NCBI RefSeq assembly: GCF_000169455.1
Contig: NZ_AAYC01000017.1
Coordinates: 1-64,000 of the forward strand
Origin: Roseobacter sp. SK209-2-6
GTDB taxonomy: Bacteria; Pseudomonadota; Alphaproteobacteria; Rhodobacterales; Rhodobacteraceae
Length of the DNA stretch: 64,000 nucleotides
Direction of reading: 5' to 3'
In this document: in pieces, positions 18,331 through 27,903 of the stretch
Position numbering within the stretch: position 1 is the first letter of the stretch
How the letters are laid out: every line of letters begins with the position of its first letter
Notes under the pieces: generated by a model
The model's database searches: none
Told to the model about the DNA's origin: nothing
What the model saw: only the letters and a program-made list of their open reading frames with translations
Program-made: the position numbers and the translations under genes

Positions 18331-19620
18331 TCAGACCACCACCTCCTGGCGCTCCTGTTCTCCGACCCCAAAGACCCGTTTGTAGCGGACAACCTCTTCT
18401 GCGGGTCCCATGGCTTTTTCAGGGTTGTCAGAGAGTTTGACCGTGGGCTGGCCATTGGCAGAGACCGCTTTGCAGACCAGAGAGAAGGGTGCCAAAGCAT
18501 CACCCGGCACCAGGCCACGGAAATCATTGGTCAAAAGTGTCCCCCAACCAAAGGAGATCTTTGTCTGGCCAGAAAACTGCTGATGCAGGGCTGCGATTTT
18601 ATCTACATCCAACCCGTCGGAGAAGATTACGCGTTTTGCCGCCGGGTCTTCCCCACGCTCCTTCCACCAGGCGATAGCGATTTCAGCTCCTTTGGCAGGA
18701 TCGCCACTGTCGATGCGGATACCGGTCCATCCGGCCAGCCAATCCGGCGCATGCTCCAGAAAGCCCTTGGTGCCATAGGTGTCTGGCAGGATGATGCGCA
18801 GGTTACCTTCATGCTCCTCATGCCAATCCGAAAGCACATCATAGGGTGCGCGCGCCAGGGCCTCATCATCTTTGGCCAAGGCGGAATAGACCATCGGAAG
18901 CTCATGGGCATTGGTCCCGATTGCCTCCACCTCGCGGCGCATGGCGATAAGGCAATTCGAAGTTCCGGTGAACTTCTCCCCCAGCCCCTCCATCATCGCC
19001 TGAACACACCAATCCTGCCATAGGAAGCCATGGCGCCGCCGGGTGCCGAAATCAGCAATGCTGAGGCCATCAATCTGACGCAAGCGCTCAATCTTTTCCC
19101 AGACCTTCGTCATGGCGCGCGCATAAAGCACCTGCAGCTCAAACCGGCCCATGCCGTTGAGCACAGCGCGGGATCGCAGCTCCATCAGAACCGAGAGCGC
19201 CGGTATCTCCCAGAGCATGACCTCGTGCCATTTGCCCTCAAAGCTCAGCTCATATTGGTCGCCCTTGCGTTCCAGATGATAGGGCGGCAGGCGCAGGCCC
19301 TCGAACCACTCCATAAAGTCAGGGCGGAACATCTGCCGTTTGCCGTAAAAGGTGTTACCGCGCAGCCAGGTGCTCTCCCCGCGGCTGAGCGACAATGATC
19401 GGATATGATCCAGCTGCTCGCGCAGCTCTCCTTCGTCGATCAAATCTGCCAGCGGCACCTTGGTGCTGCGATTGATCAGCGAAAAGCGCACCTCGGCATC
19501 TGGCCGATTTCGAAAGACGGATTGGCACATCAGGAGTTTATAAAAATCGGTATCGATCAGGGATCTGACGATCGGATCGATCTTCCATTTATGATTGTAG
19601 ACGCGGGTTGCGATATCCAC
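18331..19620 (-). CDS. pncB: Nicotinate phosphoribosyltransferase
   Basis: The 429-residue enzyme has SLIDTDFYKLLMCQ near the N-terminus, FGTRRRHGF and FSFGWGTLLTND-like blocks typical of PncB. It makes nicotinate mononucleotide from nicotinate and PRPP in the Preiss-Handler NAD salvage route. The GTG at 19620 is chosen as start because AGGAGGGG stands 7 bp upstream and the protein then begins with VDIATRVYNH, as relatives do. The frame is open further to 19686. Its partner pncA lies beyond the histidine kinase. Confidence 0.95.
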   Translation of the reverse strand: MDIATRVYNHKWKIDPIVRSLIDTDFYKLLMCQSVFRNRPDAEVRFSLINRSTKVPLADLIDEGELREQLDHIRSLSLSRGESTWLRGNTFYGKRQMFRPDFMEWFEGLRLPPYHLERKGDQYELSFEGKWHEVMLWEIPALSVLMELRSRAVLNGMGRFELQVLYARAMTKVWEKIERLRQIDGLSIADFGTRRRHGFLWQDWCVQAMMEGLGEKFTGTSNCLIAMRREVEAIGTNAHELPMVYSALAKDDEALARAPYDVLSDWHEEHEGNLRIILPDTYGTKGFLEHAPDWLAGWTGIRIDSGDPAKGAEIAIAWWKERGEDPAAKRVIFSDGLDVDKIAALHQQFSGQTKISFGWGTLLTNDFRGLVPGDALAPFSLVCKAVSANGQPTVKLSDNPEKAMGPAEEVVRYKRVFGVGEQERQEVVV

Positions 19621-19682
19621 CGGCGATCCCCTCCTGCTGGTTCCCATTTTGATAGGACAGGCAGCGGCAAGGGGCAAGGATA

Positions 19683-21944
19683 TCAACCGGCGTGCAGCTC
19701 CCTCATCCGGGATTGGGTGGCCAGCAGGGTCAATAGCAGTTTCTCGCGACCGATAGGCTTTGACAGGAATACATCCATGCCCGCATCAAGACAGGCTTGC
19801 TGATCGCTGGCAAAAGCATTTGCAGTCAAGGCTATGATCACCGGCTGGCGCAGGTCCGAAGCGCGGATGATGCGGGTTGCTTCCACCCCATCCAACACAG
19901 GCATGCTGACGTCCATCAAGATGACATCCGGGTTCCAGCTTCGGGCTAAATCAATGGCCTCAGCCCCGTTTTCGGCATAGGCCGTCTGTATCGGCGCCTG
20001 TTTGAGGAATTTTTCAACCAAAAGCCGGTTTACCCGATTGTCCTCCGCCACCAAGAGGCGAAGCCCTGCAAGGGAGGAGAGGTCCGACTCTTCCAAGGGC
20101 GGGCTTTCTACAACCTCTTCAGCAGGTTCAACCTGCTCCAGCGGTAGCACCACAGTAAAGCAGGAGCCCTGCCCTGGTTTGGAGGCGACGCTTATCTCAC
20201 CCTCCATCAGGTTCACTAGATGACGGGAGATCGAAAGTCCAAGCCCTGACCCCCCATAGCGCCGGTTGATCGCCGCATCCGCCTGGGTGAAGCGCTCAAA
20301 GATCCCACTGAGTTTATCCTCGGCGATACCGACGCCGGTATCTTTGACCGAGAACCGTATCATTGCCCTTCCGTCCGGCAACTCCTCGCTGGCAAGTGCA
20401 ATCATCACTTTGCCTTCGTCGGTAAACTTGACCGCATTGCCGATCAGATTGATCAGGATCTGCTTGATCCGGTTGTCATCCCCACGCAGCCTCGTAGGCA
20501 GATCTGCCTGCGGTTCATAGGTGAGTTCCAGTTCCTTGGCCTCTGCCTGAACCCGCATCAAGCGCAGAGTGTCTTCAAAAAGCAAACCCGGATCGAAATC
20601 TGTCGGGTTCAACTCGATCTTGCCCGCATCAAGTTTGCTCAGATCCAGAATATCATTGATCAGGGCCAGTAGGGTGCGAGCAGAACTGAGAATAGTATCC
20701 GTATAGAGGCGCTGGTCCTCGTCTAGCTCGGTTTCTTCGAGAAGCTGGGCCATGCCCATAACGCCATTCATTGGCGTGCGAATTTCGTGGCTCATATTGG
20801 CTAGAAATTCTGCCTTGGCGCGGGCTCCTTCCTCTGCCGCCGCCCGGGCTTCTTCTAGATGGTCGGCATGCTCCTTGGCCTGGGTGACATCACGTTCAAT
20901 TGCGATATAGGACTGGAGCGTCCCGTCGGCGCCAAGAATGGGGACCTGGATGGTCTCGACCCAGATCGCCTGCCCATCCTTGCGCTTATTCAGGAGTTCC
21001 ACCCTGAAGGATTCGCCGCGGGCGCGCCCCTCATTGATGGTTTTGACAGCGACAGGATCGGTATCCGGGTGGTTCAGCAACAGCCCAAGATCCTGTCCAT
21101 AGACTTCCTTGAAACTGTAACCGGTGGTCTTGGTGAAAGCCTTGTTCACCCATTCGGTCCTGCCGGTCTTGTCGATCATAAGAATACTGTCGTTGGCATG
21201 CCGTGCCACCAGCGCGAGGCGACGCGACTCGGTTTGTTGCTCCAGCAATCTTTGGTAGGCGCTTTCCAGCTCTTGTTGCTGCATCGCCTGTGTCAGCTGC
21301 AGGGTTCTGGTGCGGACAAAGCCGCGCTGTGCATAGACAATAAACCAAACCAAAGCCACATATAGGGCAACAAGTCCCACAACCTGCAGTCGCAGGTCCG
21401 TGTTTAACAACCAGGCGTCCTGCCAGACCCGCAGCAACAACAAGGGTGTCACCGCATAGCAGGCAAGACGGGCAAGAACAGCCAAACGGTGATAGGAAAT
21501 CACCATCCCGATATTCAGTGTGGCTCCTGTCAAGAATGCTGCCGGAAAGCCTAAAATCAATTCCGTCTGCCCGTTCAGACCTCCGTCTTCCATCCAGAAC
21601 GGAGCCACCGCAGCGGCGGAGACAAGCGCGCCGTAGAACAGGCTGGAAAAAGCAGTCAGAAGTTCAAGCGGTCGCAGAGCGGCACCACGCTGCATTCGCA
21701 AACGCGCATAACGTAGCACCAATGTATCTGTGAGTTCAGCAAACCAAGTCAGAACAAGTGCAGCAAGCCCTGTCTCAAGAGAGAACAATGCCACCAGCAA
21801 TGCGCTCATTCCAGCACAATAGGCCAACCGAACCCAAAGCAGCCGGATTTGCCCTCTCAGGTAACGTTCAAACAGCCCCTCCGGACTGAAATGCGCCTGA
21901 TGTCGGGCAACCGGACCCAGCTTAGTTCTCTGTGCTTCCTCCAT
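19683..21944 (-). CDS. Hybrid sensor histidine kinase with PAS and receiver domains
   Basis: The 753-residue inner-membrane protein has an N-terminal block of about five to six helices (residues 35-210), a coiled coil, a PAS domain with PAC motif (about 245-365) and a HisKA domain with His386 in [12 protein letters not shown]. An HATPase domain ([23 protein letters not shown]) and a C-terminal receiver with phosphoacceptor Asp678 (ILMDVSMP) follow. No HPt domain is present, so the phosphate must pass to a separate phosphotransfer protein or the receiver modulates the kinase. It lies between pncB and pncA on the same strand. The signal is unknown. Confidence 0.93.
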   Translation of the reverse strand: MEEAQRTKLGPVARHQAHFSPEGLFERYLRGQIRLLWVRLAYCAGMSALLVALFSLETGLAALVLTWFAELTDTLVLRYARLRMQRGAALRPLELLTAFSSLFYGALVSAAAVAPFWMEDGGLNGQTELILGFPAAFLTGATLNIGMVISYHRLAVLARLACYAVTPLLLLRVWQDAWLLNTDLRLQVVGLVALYVALVWFIVYAQRGFVRTRTLQLTQAMQQQELESAYQRLLEQQTESRRLALVARHANDSILMIDKTGRTEWVNKAFTKTTGYSFKEVYGQDLGLLLNHPDTDPVAVKTINEGRARGESFRVELLNKRKDGQAIWVETIQVPILGADGTLQSYIAIERDVTQAKEHADHLEEARAAAEEGARAKAEFLANMSHEIRTPMNGVMGMAQLLEETELDEDQRLYTDTILSSARTLLALINDILDLSKLDAGKIELNPTDFDPGLLFEDTLRLMRVQAEAKELELTYEPQADLPTRLRGDDNRIKQILINLIGNAVKFTDEGKVMIALASEELPDGRAMIRFSVKDTGVGIAEDKLSGIFERFTQADAAINRRYGGSGLGLSISRHLVNLMEGEISVASKPGQGSCFTVVLPLEQVEPAEEVVESPPLEESDLSSLAGLRLLVAEDNRVNRLLVEKFLKQAPIQTAYAENGAEAIDLARSWNPDVILMDVSMPVLDGVEATRIIRASDLRQPVIIALTANAFASDQQACLDAGMDVFLSKPIGREKLLLTLLATQSRMRELHAG

Positions 21945-22014
21945 CGTACATTGGCCTCAACCAGTCCCGCTGCAAGGACTATTCTCACATTCTTGTGTCA
22001 AATTTCCTAATGCA

Positions 22015-22611
22015 TCAGATCTTGATGCGGACCCCCGCCTCTTTCATCCTGGTCATCGCCTTGTCCAGCGACCCCTCCAGATCAATGGCACGACAGGCAG
22101 ACAAAGCAACTGTAACATCAAATCCCAGGCGTGCTGCATCCAGAGCTGAAAAAGCTACGCAGAAATCCGTCGCCAACCCCGCAAGGGTCAGTTTTTGCAG
22201 GCCTCGGTCGCGCAGATACCCCTCAAGACCGGTGGGGGTTTTCTGGTCATTTTCGAAAAAGGCCGAATAGCTATCGATTGCTGGTCGAAACCCCTTGCGA
22301 ATGATGAGGTCAGCTTGCGTGTTCAGGTCACCATGAAAATCTGCGCCCTTCTCTCCTTGAACACAATGTTCCGGCCAAAGCACCTGCGTGCCATAGGACA
22401 GTTCGATGGTTTCAAAAGGTGCCTTCCCCTCATGACTTGCGGCAAAAGATGAGTGTCCGTGCGGGTGCCAATCTTGGGTCAAGACGACAGCATCAAAATC
22501 TGCCATCATGGCGTTGATCGGGGCAACAACCTCGTCTCCGCCAGGCACCGCTAGCGCCCCTCCTGGGCAAAAATCATTCTGGACATCAATTACAATCAAA
22601 GTCTCTGACAT
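22015..22611 (-). CDS. pncA: Nicotinamidase
   Basis: The 198-residue isochorismatase-fold amidase has the catalytic Asp in VIDVQNDF, metal-binding TQDWHPHGH and the nucleophile Cys in GLATDFCVAFSALDA. It converts nicotinamide to nicotinate, which PncB (18331-19620) then uses, so this region supplies both steps of nicotinamide salvage. It faces trhO divergently across 154 bp. Confidence 0.95.
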   Translation of the reverse strand: MSETLIVIDVQNDFCPGGALAVPGGDEVVAPINAMMADFDAVVLTQDWHPHGHSSFAASHEGKAPFETIELSYGTQVLWPEHCVQGEKGADFHGDLNTQADLIIRKGFRPAIDSYSAFFENDQKTPTGLEGYLRDRGLQKLTLAGLATDFCVAFSALDAARLGFDVTVALSACRAIDLEGSLDKAMTRMKEAGVRIKI

Positions 22612-22765
22612 TTCTCAATCCCTGCCTGTTCGATCTCTTCCTAGATGACCCGCCATGGTTTGCATAGGAATTGCCACTGTACTCACAGTGCCCTTAACCC
22701 GCGCGCTGCGAAAGCGTGAACTGGTTTTTCTTGAAAAACGCGAGTAAGCGCTCTAATGGCGCTAC

Positions 22766-23680
22766 ATGTTTAAAATTGCCGCACTTTACCATTTCACCCG
22801 TTTCCCCGATCCCGCCGCAATCAAACCGGCGCTGCTGGAGCTGTGCCTTTCCATGAAAGTCACCGGTTCGCTTCTCTTGGCGCAGGAAGGCATCAATGGC
22901 ACCATTGCTGGCCCTGCTTCGGGCATTGAGGCCGTGCTAAGCCATATCAAATCTCTTCCAGGCTGTGCTGACTTGGAATGGAAAGAGGCCGAGAGCGCCG
23001 AGCCTCCCTTTGGCAAGATGAAAGTGCGTCTGAAAAAAGAAATCGTCACGATGGGGCAGCCCGATGTCGATCCAAAGGCCCGCGTCGGCAACTATGTCGA
23101 ACCCGACGACTGGAACGAGTTGATCCGCTCAGATGATGTGGTCGTCATCGATACGCGCAATGACTATGAGGTGGCCATCGGTACGTTTGAGGGCGCGGTA
23201 GACCCCGAGACCGAGAGCTTTCGGGAATTCCCGGTCTGGTGGCAGGCCAACAAGGAGCGCTTCCACAACAAGCGTGTAGCGATGTTCTGCACGGGTGGCA
23301 TCCGCTGCGAGAAATCCACCAACTACCTGCTGAGCCAAGGGGTTGAGGATGTGTATCACCTGAAAGGTGGCATCCTGCGCTATCTGGAAGAGGTGCCCCA
23401 GGAGGAGAGCAGCTGGCAGGGGGAGTGCTTTGTCTTTGATAACCGGGTCTCCGTCGGCCATGGTCTGGCCGAAGGGCCACACAAACTGTGCCACGGCTGC
23501 CGCCGGCCGATCCTGCCCGAGGATATGAAACGCCCAGAGTTCGAGCTGGGTGTCTCCTGCCATCTCTGCGTTGAGGAAACCAGCGAAGAGGACAAGGCGC
23601 GCTTTCGCGAACGTCAAAAACAGATGCAGCTTGCCCGTGAGCGCGGGGAAGAGCGATTGGGCAGTCATCACCTCTCATAG
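22766..23680 (+). CDS. trhO: tRNA uridine(34) 5-hydroxylase TrhO (rhodanese-like, YceA)
   Basis: The 304-residue protein has an N-terminal acylphosphatase-like region and a rhodanese domain with active-site Cys175 in CTGGIRCEKS. A C-terminal Cys-rich segment (CHGCRRPI and SCHLCVEE) follows. TrhO hydroxylates U34 of tRNAs in an oxygen-dependent, prephenate-independent way. Domain order and length fit the family. It is monocistronic and convergent with the merR gene. Confidence 0.92.
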   Translation: MFKIAALYHFTRFPDPAAIKPALLELCLSMKVTGSLLLAQEGINGTIAGPASGIEAVLSHIKSLPGCADLEWKEAESAEPPFGKMKVRLKKEIVTMGQPDVDPKARVGNYVEPDDWNELIRSDDVVVIDTRNDYEVAIGTFEGAVDPETESFREFPVWWQANKERFHNKRVAMFCTGGIRCEKSTNYLLSQGVEDVYHLKGGILRYLEEVPQEESSWQGECFVFDNRVSVGHGLAEGPHKLCHGCRRPILPEDMKRPEFELGVSCHLCVEETSEEDKARFRERQKQMQLARERGEERLGSHHLS

Positions 23681-23739
23681 ACACAGCCCTCGGTCAGGGG
23701 CCAGGCCTACTTTGTAGTGACCCCGTGTGAGAACTTTGG

Positions 23740-24168
23740 TCAGGCTCCTATACTGTCGTGCTCTGTCAGACATTCTGTATGGTCGCGCAGTACCTCCAGA
23801 ACCCGGCAATCGGCAACGGAATTCTGCCCGCATTCACATATCATGCGCTCCAGCTCGACTTTCAGCGCATTCAAACGGGCAATGCGGTCCTCAACCTGCT
23901 TTAGCTGTTGCCGAGCAATGGAATCCGCCTCCGAACAGGATTGAGCAGGGTTATCTGCAAGGTTCAACAGATCCCGGATCGCCTCGAGCGAAAAGCCAAG
24001 CTGTCGCGCGTGGCGGACAAAGGCGAGCCGGTCGAGCCCTGCCTGACCATAGCGGCGCTGCCCGCCCGCACTGCGTTCCGGTTCCGGCATCAATCCGATG
24101 GTCTCATAGTAGCGGATCGTCTGCACCTTGGTGCCCGTTCTCTTCGCCAGTGATCCAATGGTCAGCAT
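23740..24168 (-). CDS. MerR-family metal-responsive regulator (PbrR/CadR/ZntR-like)
   Basis: The 142-residue protein has a winged-helix N-terminus (LTIGSLAKRTGTKVQTIRYYE), a dimerisation helix and Cys at 78, 111, 113, 121 and 133. Cys78 plus the Cys near 111-121 match the Pb/Cd/Zn-sensing group of MerR proteins. ATG 24168 has AGAGG 5 bp upstream; an in-frame GTG two codons earlier is less likely. It lies downstream of the metal ATPase on the same strand and probably activates that gene from the unusual promoter at 26652-26682. Confidence 0.9.
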   Translation of the reverse strand: MLTIGSLAKRTGTKVQTIRYYETIGLMPEPERSAGGQRRYGQAGLDRLAFVRHARQLGFSLEAIRDLLNLADNPAQSCSEADSIARQQLKQVEDRIARLNALKVELERMICECGQNSVADCRVLEVLRDHTECLTEHDSIGA

Positions 24169-24190
24169 AGCCACCTCTATTTCTTGAACT

Positions 24191-24225
24191 GCACAACGGG
24201 TCCCTGACCCATTGTGCTTTTTCCC
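24191..24225 (+). terminator. Strong hairpin with T-tract between merR and the ATPase gene
   Basis: GCACAACGGG (24191-24200) and CCCATTGTGC (24208-24217) pair along 10 bp with one G-T, followed on the plus strand by TTTTTCCC. As a terminator it points the opposite way to both flanking genes, so it may stop antisense transcription. On the minus strand it is a hairpin in the intergenic leader of merR. Confidence 0.6.
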
Positions 24226-24248
24226 TTGTTAGAGCCCTTTTCTTCAAC

Positions 24249-26621
24249 CTAGGACAGGACCTCTTCCCTCGGATTTACAGCCTCCGTAGGTGAGTTTTGC
24301 GCCAACTCAGCTCCTAGGGGTTTCTCCTGCAACAGGCGCAGTGCATTGGCCACTACCAGCAAAGACACCCCGACGTCGGCCGCAATCGCCCCCCACATGG
24401 AGGCCATGCCCAGTGCGGTTGCCAGAACAAAAGTCAATTTGGTTGCCAGCGAAATCCCGATGTTCTGCCGGATCACCTGCATCGTACACCGCGAGTGTGA
24501 AATCAGCCAAGGGAGCTTGGCGATCTCATCACTCATCAGCGCAATATCTGCGGTCTCGATGGCCGCATCAGAGCCCACAGCCCCCATGGCCACAGCAAAA
24601 TTCGCCCGCGCCATGGCAGGGGCATCGTTGACCCCATCTCCTACCATGGCGACCATACGGTGTTCCCGCGTCAAGCTCTCGATGGCTGCGACCTTATCCT
24701 GCGGCAAAAGCCCGGCCTGCACCTGATCGATACCGGTTTCGCGGGCCACCGCCGCAGCCGTGGCCTGATTGTCGCCGGTCAACATGACCACTTGCTTTAC
24801 CCCTTGCGCATGCAGAGCGGCAATCATCTGCTTTGCCTCGGGGCGCAGCCGGTCCCGCAGGGCGATCAATCCCAGAACCTCTGCTTCGGTCCCGATCACA
24901 ACCAAGGTGGCCCCCTTGGCTTCAAGCCCTGCCATGCGAGCCTTAGGTAGGGCCGCATCATGGCCCTTTTCGGCAGCAAAACGCGGAGAGCCAAGCCAGA
25001 GGTCCTGCCCCTGGTACAGCCCCTCCACACCCCGCCCCGGTACGGTTCGCGTCTCTGTCGCGGCAACAACTGCCAGGTTCTGCTGCGCCGCTTCGGCCAG
25101 GACCGCTAGTGCGAGTGGATGGGAGGCGCGCGCTTCCAGTGCCGCAGCAGCACTGAGCAACTCGGCTGCTGGAAGCGAACCAAAGGGGAGGATTTCAAAG
25201 ACCTCTGGCCGTCCTTCCGTCAAGGTGCCCGTCTTATCCAGCGCGATCGCCTCCAGCTTGCCTGGCGCTTCGATATAGGCGCCGCCCTTGATCAGAACTC
25301 CAGCCCGGGCCGAAGCTGCAAGGGCCGCAACGATGGAGACCGGGGTGGAGATAACCAGGGCGCAGGGGCAGGCGATCACCAAAAGCACCAAAGCGTTGTA
25401 GAACCAGAAACCCCAGCCGCCGCCAGCGATCAGCGGCGGCAGCACCGCAAGGGCAATGGCCAGTCCCATCACTGCGGGCGTATAGACACGGGCAAATTTT
25501 GTGACCCATTGTTCGACGGGCGCGCGACGGGCATGGGCCTCACCCACCATGCGGGTGATTTTGGCCAGAACCGTGTTGCTGGCCTCTTTGGTGGCCTCGA
25601 TCACCAGAGTGCCGTCCCCATTGATGGTTCCGGCATAGACCTCATCCCCGGCTTCCTTGGCAACCAGCGCACTCTCTCCAGTGATCGGTGCCTGATCCAC
25701 CGCACCAGCCCCAGAGATCACCAAACCGTCCAGCGGTATCCGATCCCCTCCGCGCACCACAAATTGCTGTCCAACCCGAACCTCTTCTGCCGCAACCTCC
25801 CTTTCCCGGCCATCCTCCAGAATGACCCTGGCTACAGTAGGTGCCAGGTTCAGCAATGCAGCAACCGCATTGCGGGCGCGCCCTACACTCCAGCTTTCCA
25901 ATGTCAGCGAAAGCGCAAAGAAGAAAGCCACCGTCGCCGCCTCAAAGAACTCCCCCAGTCCCAATGCACCTGCCACGGCAACAACCATCAGCAGGTTCAT
26001 ATCCGGTGACAGGTTCCGCACGGCGTACCAGGCCTTTGGCAGCACCAGCCAAACCCCCAGAGTAATCGCCGCCAGAAACAGCAGAATTTCCGCCAATGGA
26101 ACCGGCACCTCGCCATGACCCGCAAAGAGCTCTCCCAGGCCAGCGGCGCCGGAATGGCCGATATGCCAGAGAAGGCCTGCCCCCCAAAAGGCAGCGCTCA
26201 TCGCGGTGAAGCGTTTCTGCCGGGTTAGATGCGCTGCCTGATCGGCGCTGGCGCTTGCCTCATCCCAGACTTTGGCGCTCATGCCGGTTTTGGCAACCAG
26301 CGCCATAACCTCTTTGTCAGAGATCTGCGCAGCGCTGGCCAGCAGGGTCATGCGGCCATTGAGGGCATCAAAGGCGAGATGCTCGGCACCGCCCGCAGCC
26401 GGACCGACGGCACGGTTCAGAATGGCCACCTCTTCGGCGCAGTCCAGCCCGTTCACCCGGTAGCTACGCCCCATCGAGCTTTGCTCCTCTGTCACCAATG
26501 GAACACTTGCCACTGAGCCACAGCAGCCGTCCCCCTTTGAGGTCTGGCTGCCCGGTTGCGCGGAGCTGCTGCACCCCGAATGGGTGGCGAGTTTTTCTGT
26601 TGAGGAGCAAGATTCGGACAT
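24249..26621 (-). CDS. zntA: Heavy-metal P1B-type ATPase (Zn/Cd/Pb exporter type)
   Basis: The 790-residue inner-membrane pump has C418-P419-C420 in the transport site and phosphorylated Asp462 in DKTGTLTEG. It also has an SHP motif (ASHPLALAV) and GDGVNDAPA. The N-terminus is unusual: a Cys/Ser-rich tail (Cys5, 17, 33, 34) and one degenerate metal-binding domain with GLDCAEE instead of a CxxC. CPC with this context favours divalent Zn, Cd or Pb. The neighbouring MerR regulator supports this, but the metal is inferred. Confidence 0.93.
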   Translation of the reverse strand: MSESCSSTEKLATHSGCSSSAQPGSQTSKGDGCCGSVASVPLVTEEQSSMGRSYRVNGLDCAEEVAILNRAVGPAAGGAEHLAFDALNGRMTLLASAAQISDKEVMALVAKTGMSAKVWDEASASADQAAHLTRQKRFTAMSAAFWGAGLLWHIGHSGAAGLGELFAGHGEVPVPLAEILLFLAAITLGVWLVLPKAWYAVRNLSPDMNLLMVVAVAGALGLGEFFEAATVAFFFALSLTLESWSVGRARNAVAALLNLAPTVARVILEDGREREVAAEEVRVGQQFVVRGGDRIPLDGLVISGAGAVDQAPITGESALVAKEAGDEVYAGTINGDGTLVIEATKEASNTVLAKITRMVGEAHARRAPVEQWVTKFARVYTPAVMGLAIALAVLPPLIAGGGWGFWFYNALVLLVIACPCALVISTPVSIVAALAASARAGVLIKGGAYIEAPGKLEAIALDKTGTLTEGRPEVFEILPFGSLPAAELLSAAAALEARASHPLALAVLAEAAQQNLAVVAATETRTVPGRGVEGLYQGQDLWLGSPRFAAEKGHDAALPKARMAGLEAKGATLVVIGTEAEVLGLIALRDRLRPEAKQMIAALHAQGVKQVVMLTGDNQATAAAVARETGIDQVQAGLLPQDKVAAIESLTREHRMVAMVGDGVNDAPAMARANFAVAMGAVGSDAAIETADIALMSDEIAKLPWLISHSRCTMQVIRQNIGISLATKLTFVLATALGMASMWGAIAADVGVSLLVVANALRLLQEKPLGAELAQNSPTEAVNPREEVLS

Positions 26622-26651
26622 AAACGGCCTCTGAATATCTAAGACCTCTCT

Positions 26652-26682
26652 TAGATAGACCCTCTAGTCACTATAGCTTCAA
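26652..26682 (-). promoter_or_regulatory. MerR-type promoter/operator of the metal ATPase gene
   Basis: On the minus strand, TTGAAG (-35, 26677-26682) and TATCTA (-10, 26652-26657) are separated by 19 bp, longer than the usual 17. The spacer holds a near-perfect dyad, CTATAGT-G-ACTAGAG, with one mismatch. An overlong spacer with a central dyad is the hallmark of promoters twisted open by MerR-family activators. It ends 30 bp before the ATPase start codon. Confidence 0.75.
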
Positions 26683-26694
26683 GCGTTTTCTTTC

Positions 26695-26727
26695 AAAAAA
26701 CCCCGCAGCCTGAAATTGGCTACGGGG
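26695..26727 (-). terminator. Terminator of the AraC-type gene
   Basis: On the minus strand CCCCGTAGCC pairs with GGCTGCGGGG (one mismatch) and is followed by TTTTTT. It separates the AraC-type gene from the ATPase promoter. Confidence 0.85.
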
Positions 26728-26768
26728 CGTGTCATTCTGATTGTCCGGCAGAGGCCTTGGAAGCTGTC

Positions 26769-27788
26769 TCAGCTCATCATTGCTTTTGGTATTGCATTGC
26801 TTGCTTCGCAATAGGCACTGCGGCGCACCGCCTGCGGGCTGAGGCCCAGTTCCTTGTGGAACCAGCGCGACAGATTGGAGCGGGTGCCAAAACCGGTTGC
26901 GGCCACGATCTCATAGACATTCATGCTGGTATGGGTCAGCAGCTGATGCGCCCGTTCGATCCGAAGCGTCCGGTATGCGGTATGTGGCCCGCCACCAGTG
27001 CGTTCACGAAACCTGCGCTGCAGCTTGCGGGTCGAGACACCCTGCTGCCGCGCCAGCTCACAGATAGAGATCGGCTCTTCGATATGTTGCTGCATCAGGT
27101 GCAGGCTTTTCTCAATCAGGATGTCGCCGCCAGCTTTTTGCAGGATATCCAGACTGGCTTTGCTTTGGAAACGGCTGTCTCCGCCCTCAAGGCCAACATA
27201 TTCCGCCAGAGCGCCCGCCATGAACTCACCATGATCGCGGGCAATGATCTGCAACAGGAGCCGCAGGGCAGCCAAAGTGCTGACCGCGGATAGGACTGGG
27301 CCTTCGGACAGGAATTGTGTGCCGGCTGGTGCGGTCTCAAGTGCTTCTTCGCCCGCTGCTGCGGCAAAGTTGGAATGGACGGCCAGTTGATGTCCTTGGA
27401 ACATGCCGGTTTCGCGCAGCAGGAAGGCAGCCCCCCCCACCAGCACAGGTGCGCGGCAGTGATGTAGAAGTGTCTGAACCAGGCTGCGCTCAGCAGGTGT
27501 CACCCTCCAACGGGCCTTGAGATCCCCCAGAAAGATACAGAGGCTGCGGTTCTGGCGACCATGACGAAGCTGGTTCAAATCGGAAAGACGCAGGGTGGTG
27601 ACCCCATACTGAGCCTCCGGAATGACCTCATTGGCGGCCTGCAGCAAATCTGCCAGCACCTGTCCGGAACTATCCGACGCGTCCTCTGGCAGGACAATGG
27701 TAACCTGGCTGAAAGAGCCAACTACTGCGTGCTTCTGCTTTGGTTTGGCTTCTGCCTCGGTCTCAGGAATTCGGGCTTGGAACGTCAT
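26769..27788 (-). CDS. GlxA-type transcriptional regulator (DJ-1/PfpI-like domain + AraC HTH)
   Basis: The 339-residue protein has an N-terminal amidotransferase-like domain lacking a clear catalytic triad (about 22-210). A C-terminal double helix-turn-helix of the AraC/HTH_18 type (about 230-325) includes SICELARQQGVSTRKLQRRFRE and VYEIVAATGFGTRSNLSRWF. This architecture includes GbdR-like regulators of glycine betaine, carnitine and related catabolism. It follows gcvP on the same strand after a hairpin, so control of one-carbon or glycine genes is plausible but inferred. AGGAGG 5 bp before ATG 27788 sets the start. Confidence 0.88.
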   Translation of the reverse strand: MTFQARIPETEAEAKPKQKHAVVGSFSQVTIVLPEDASDSSGQVLADLLQAANEVIPEAQYGVTTLRLSDLNQLRHGRQNRSLCIFLGDLKARWRVTPAERSLVQTLLHHCRAPVLVGGAAFLLRETGMFQGHQLAVHSNFAAAAGEEALETAPAGTQFLSEGPVLSAVSTLAALRLLLQIIARDHGEFMAGALAEYVGLEGGDSRFQSKASLDILQKAGGDILIEKSLHLMQQHIEEPISICELARQQGVSTRKLQRRFRERTGGGPHTAYRTLRIERAHQLLTHTSMNVYEIVAATGFGTRSNLSRWFHKELGLSPQAVRRSAYCEASNAIPKAMMS

Positions 27789-27853
27789 GTCCACCTCCTC
27801 CGATTGCTAGTGCGTCTCCCGTTCTTGGGCCTGCGCAGGGTCAAAGGGGAGTT

Positions 27854-27886
27854 GGAGCGGCCCCACACGCGAGAGGGGGCAGCTCC
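27854..27886 (-). terminator. Hairpin downstream of gcvP
   Basis: GGAGC-GGCCCC and GGGGGC-AGCTCC (plus-strand notation) form a strong imperfect stem between gcvP and the AraC-type gene. The T-tract on the minus strand is poor. Confidence 0.5.
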
Positions 27887-27903
27887 AGTTTTCTTCAGAA
27901 AGA

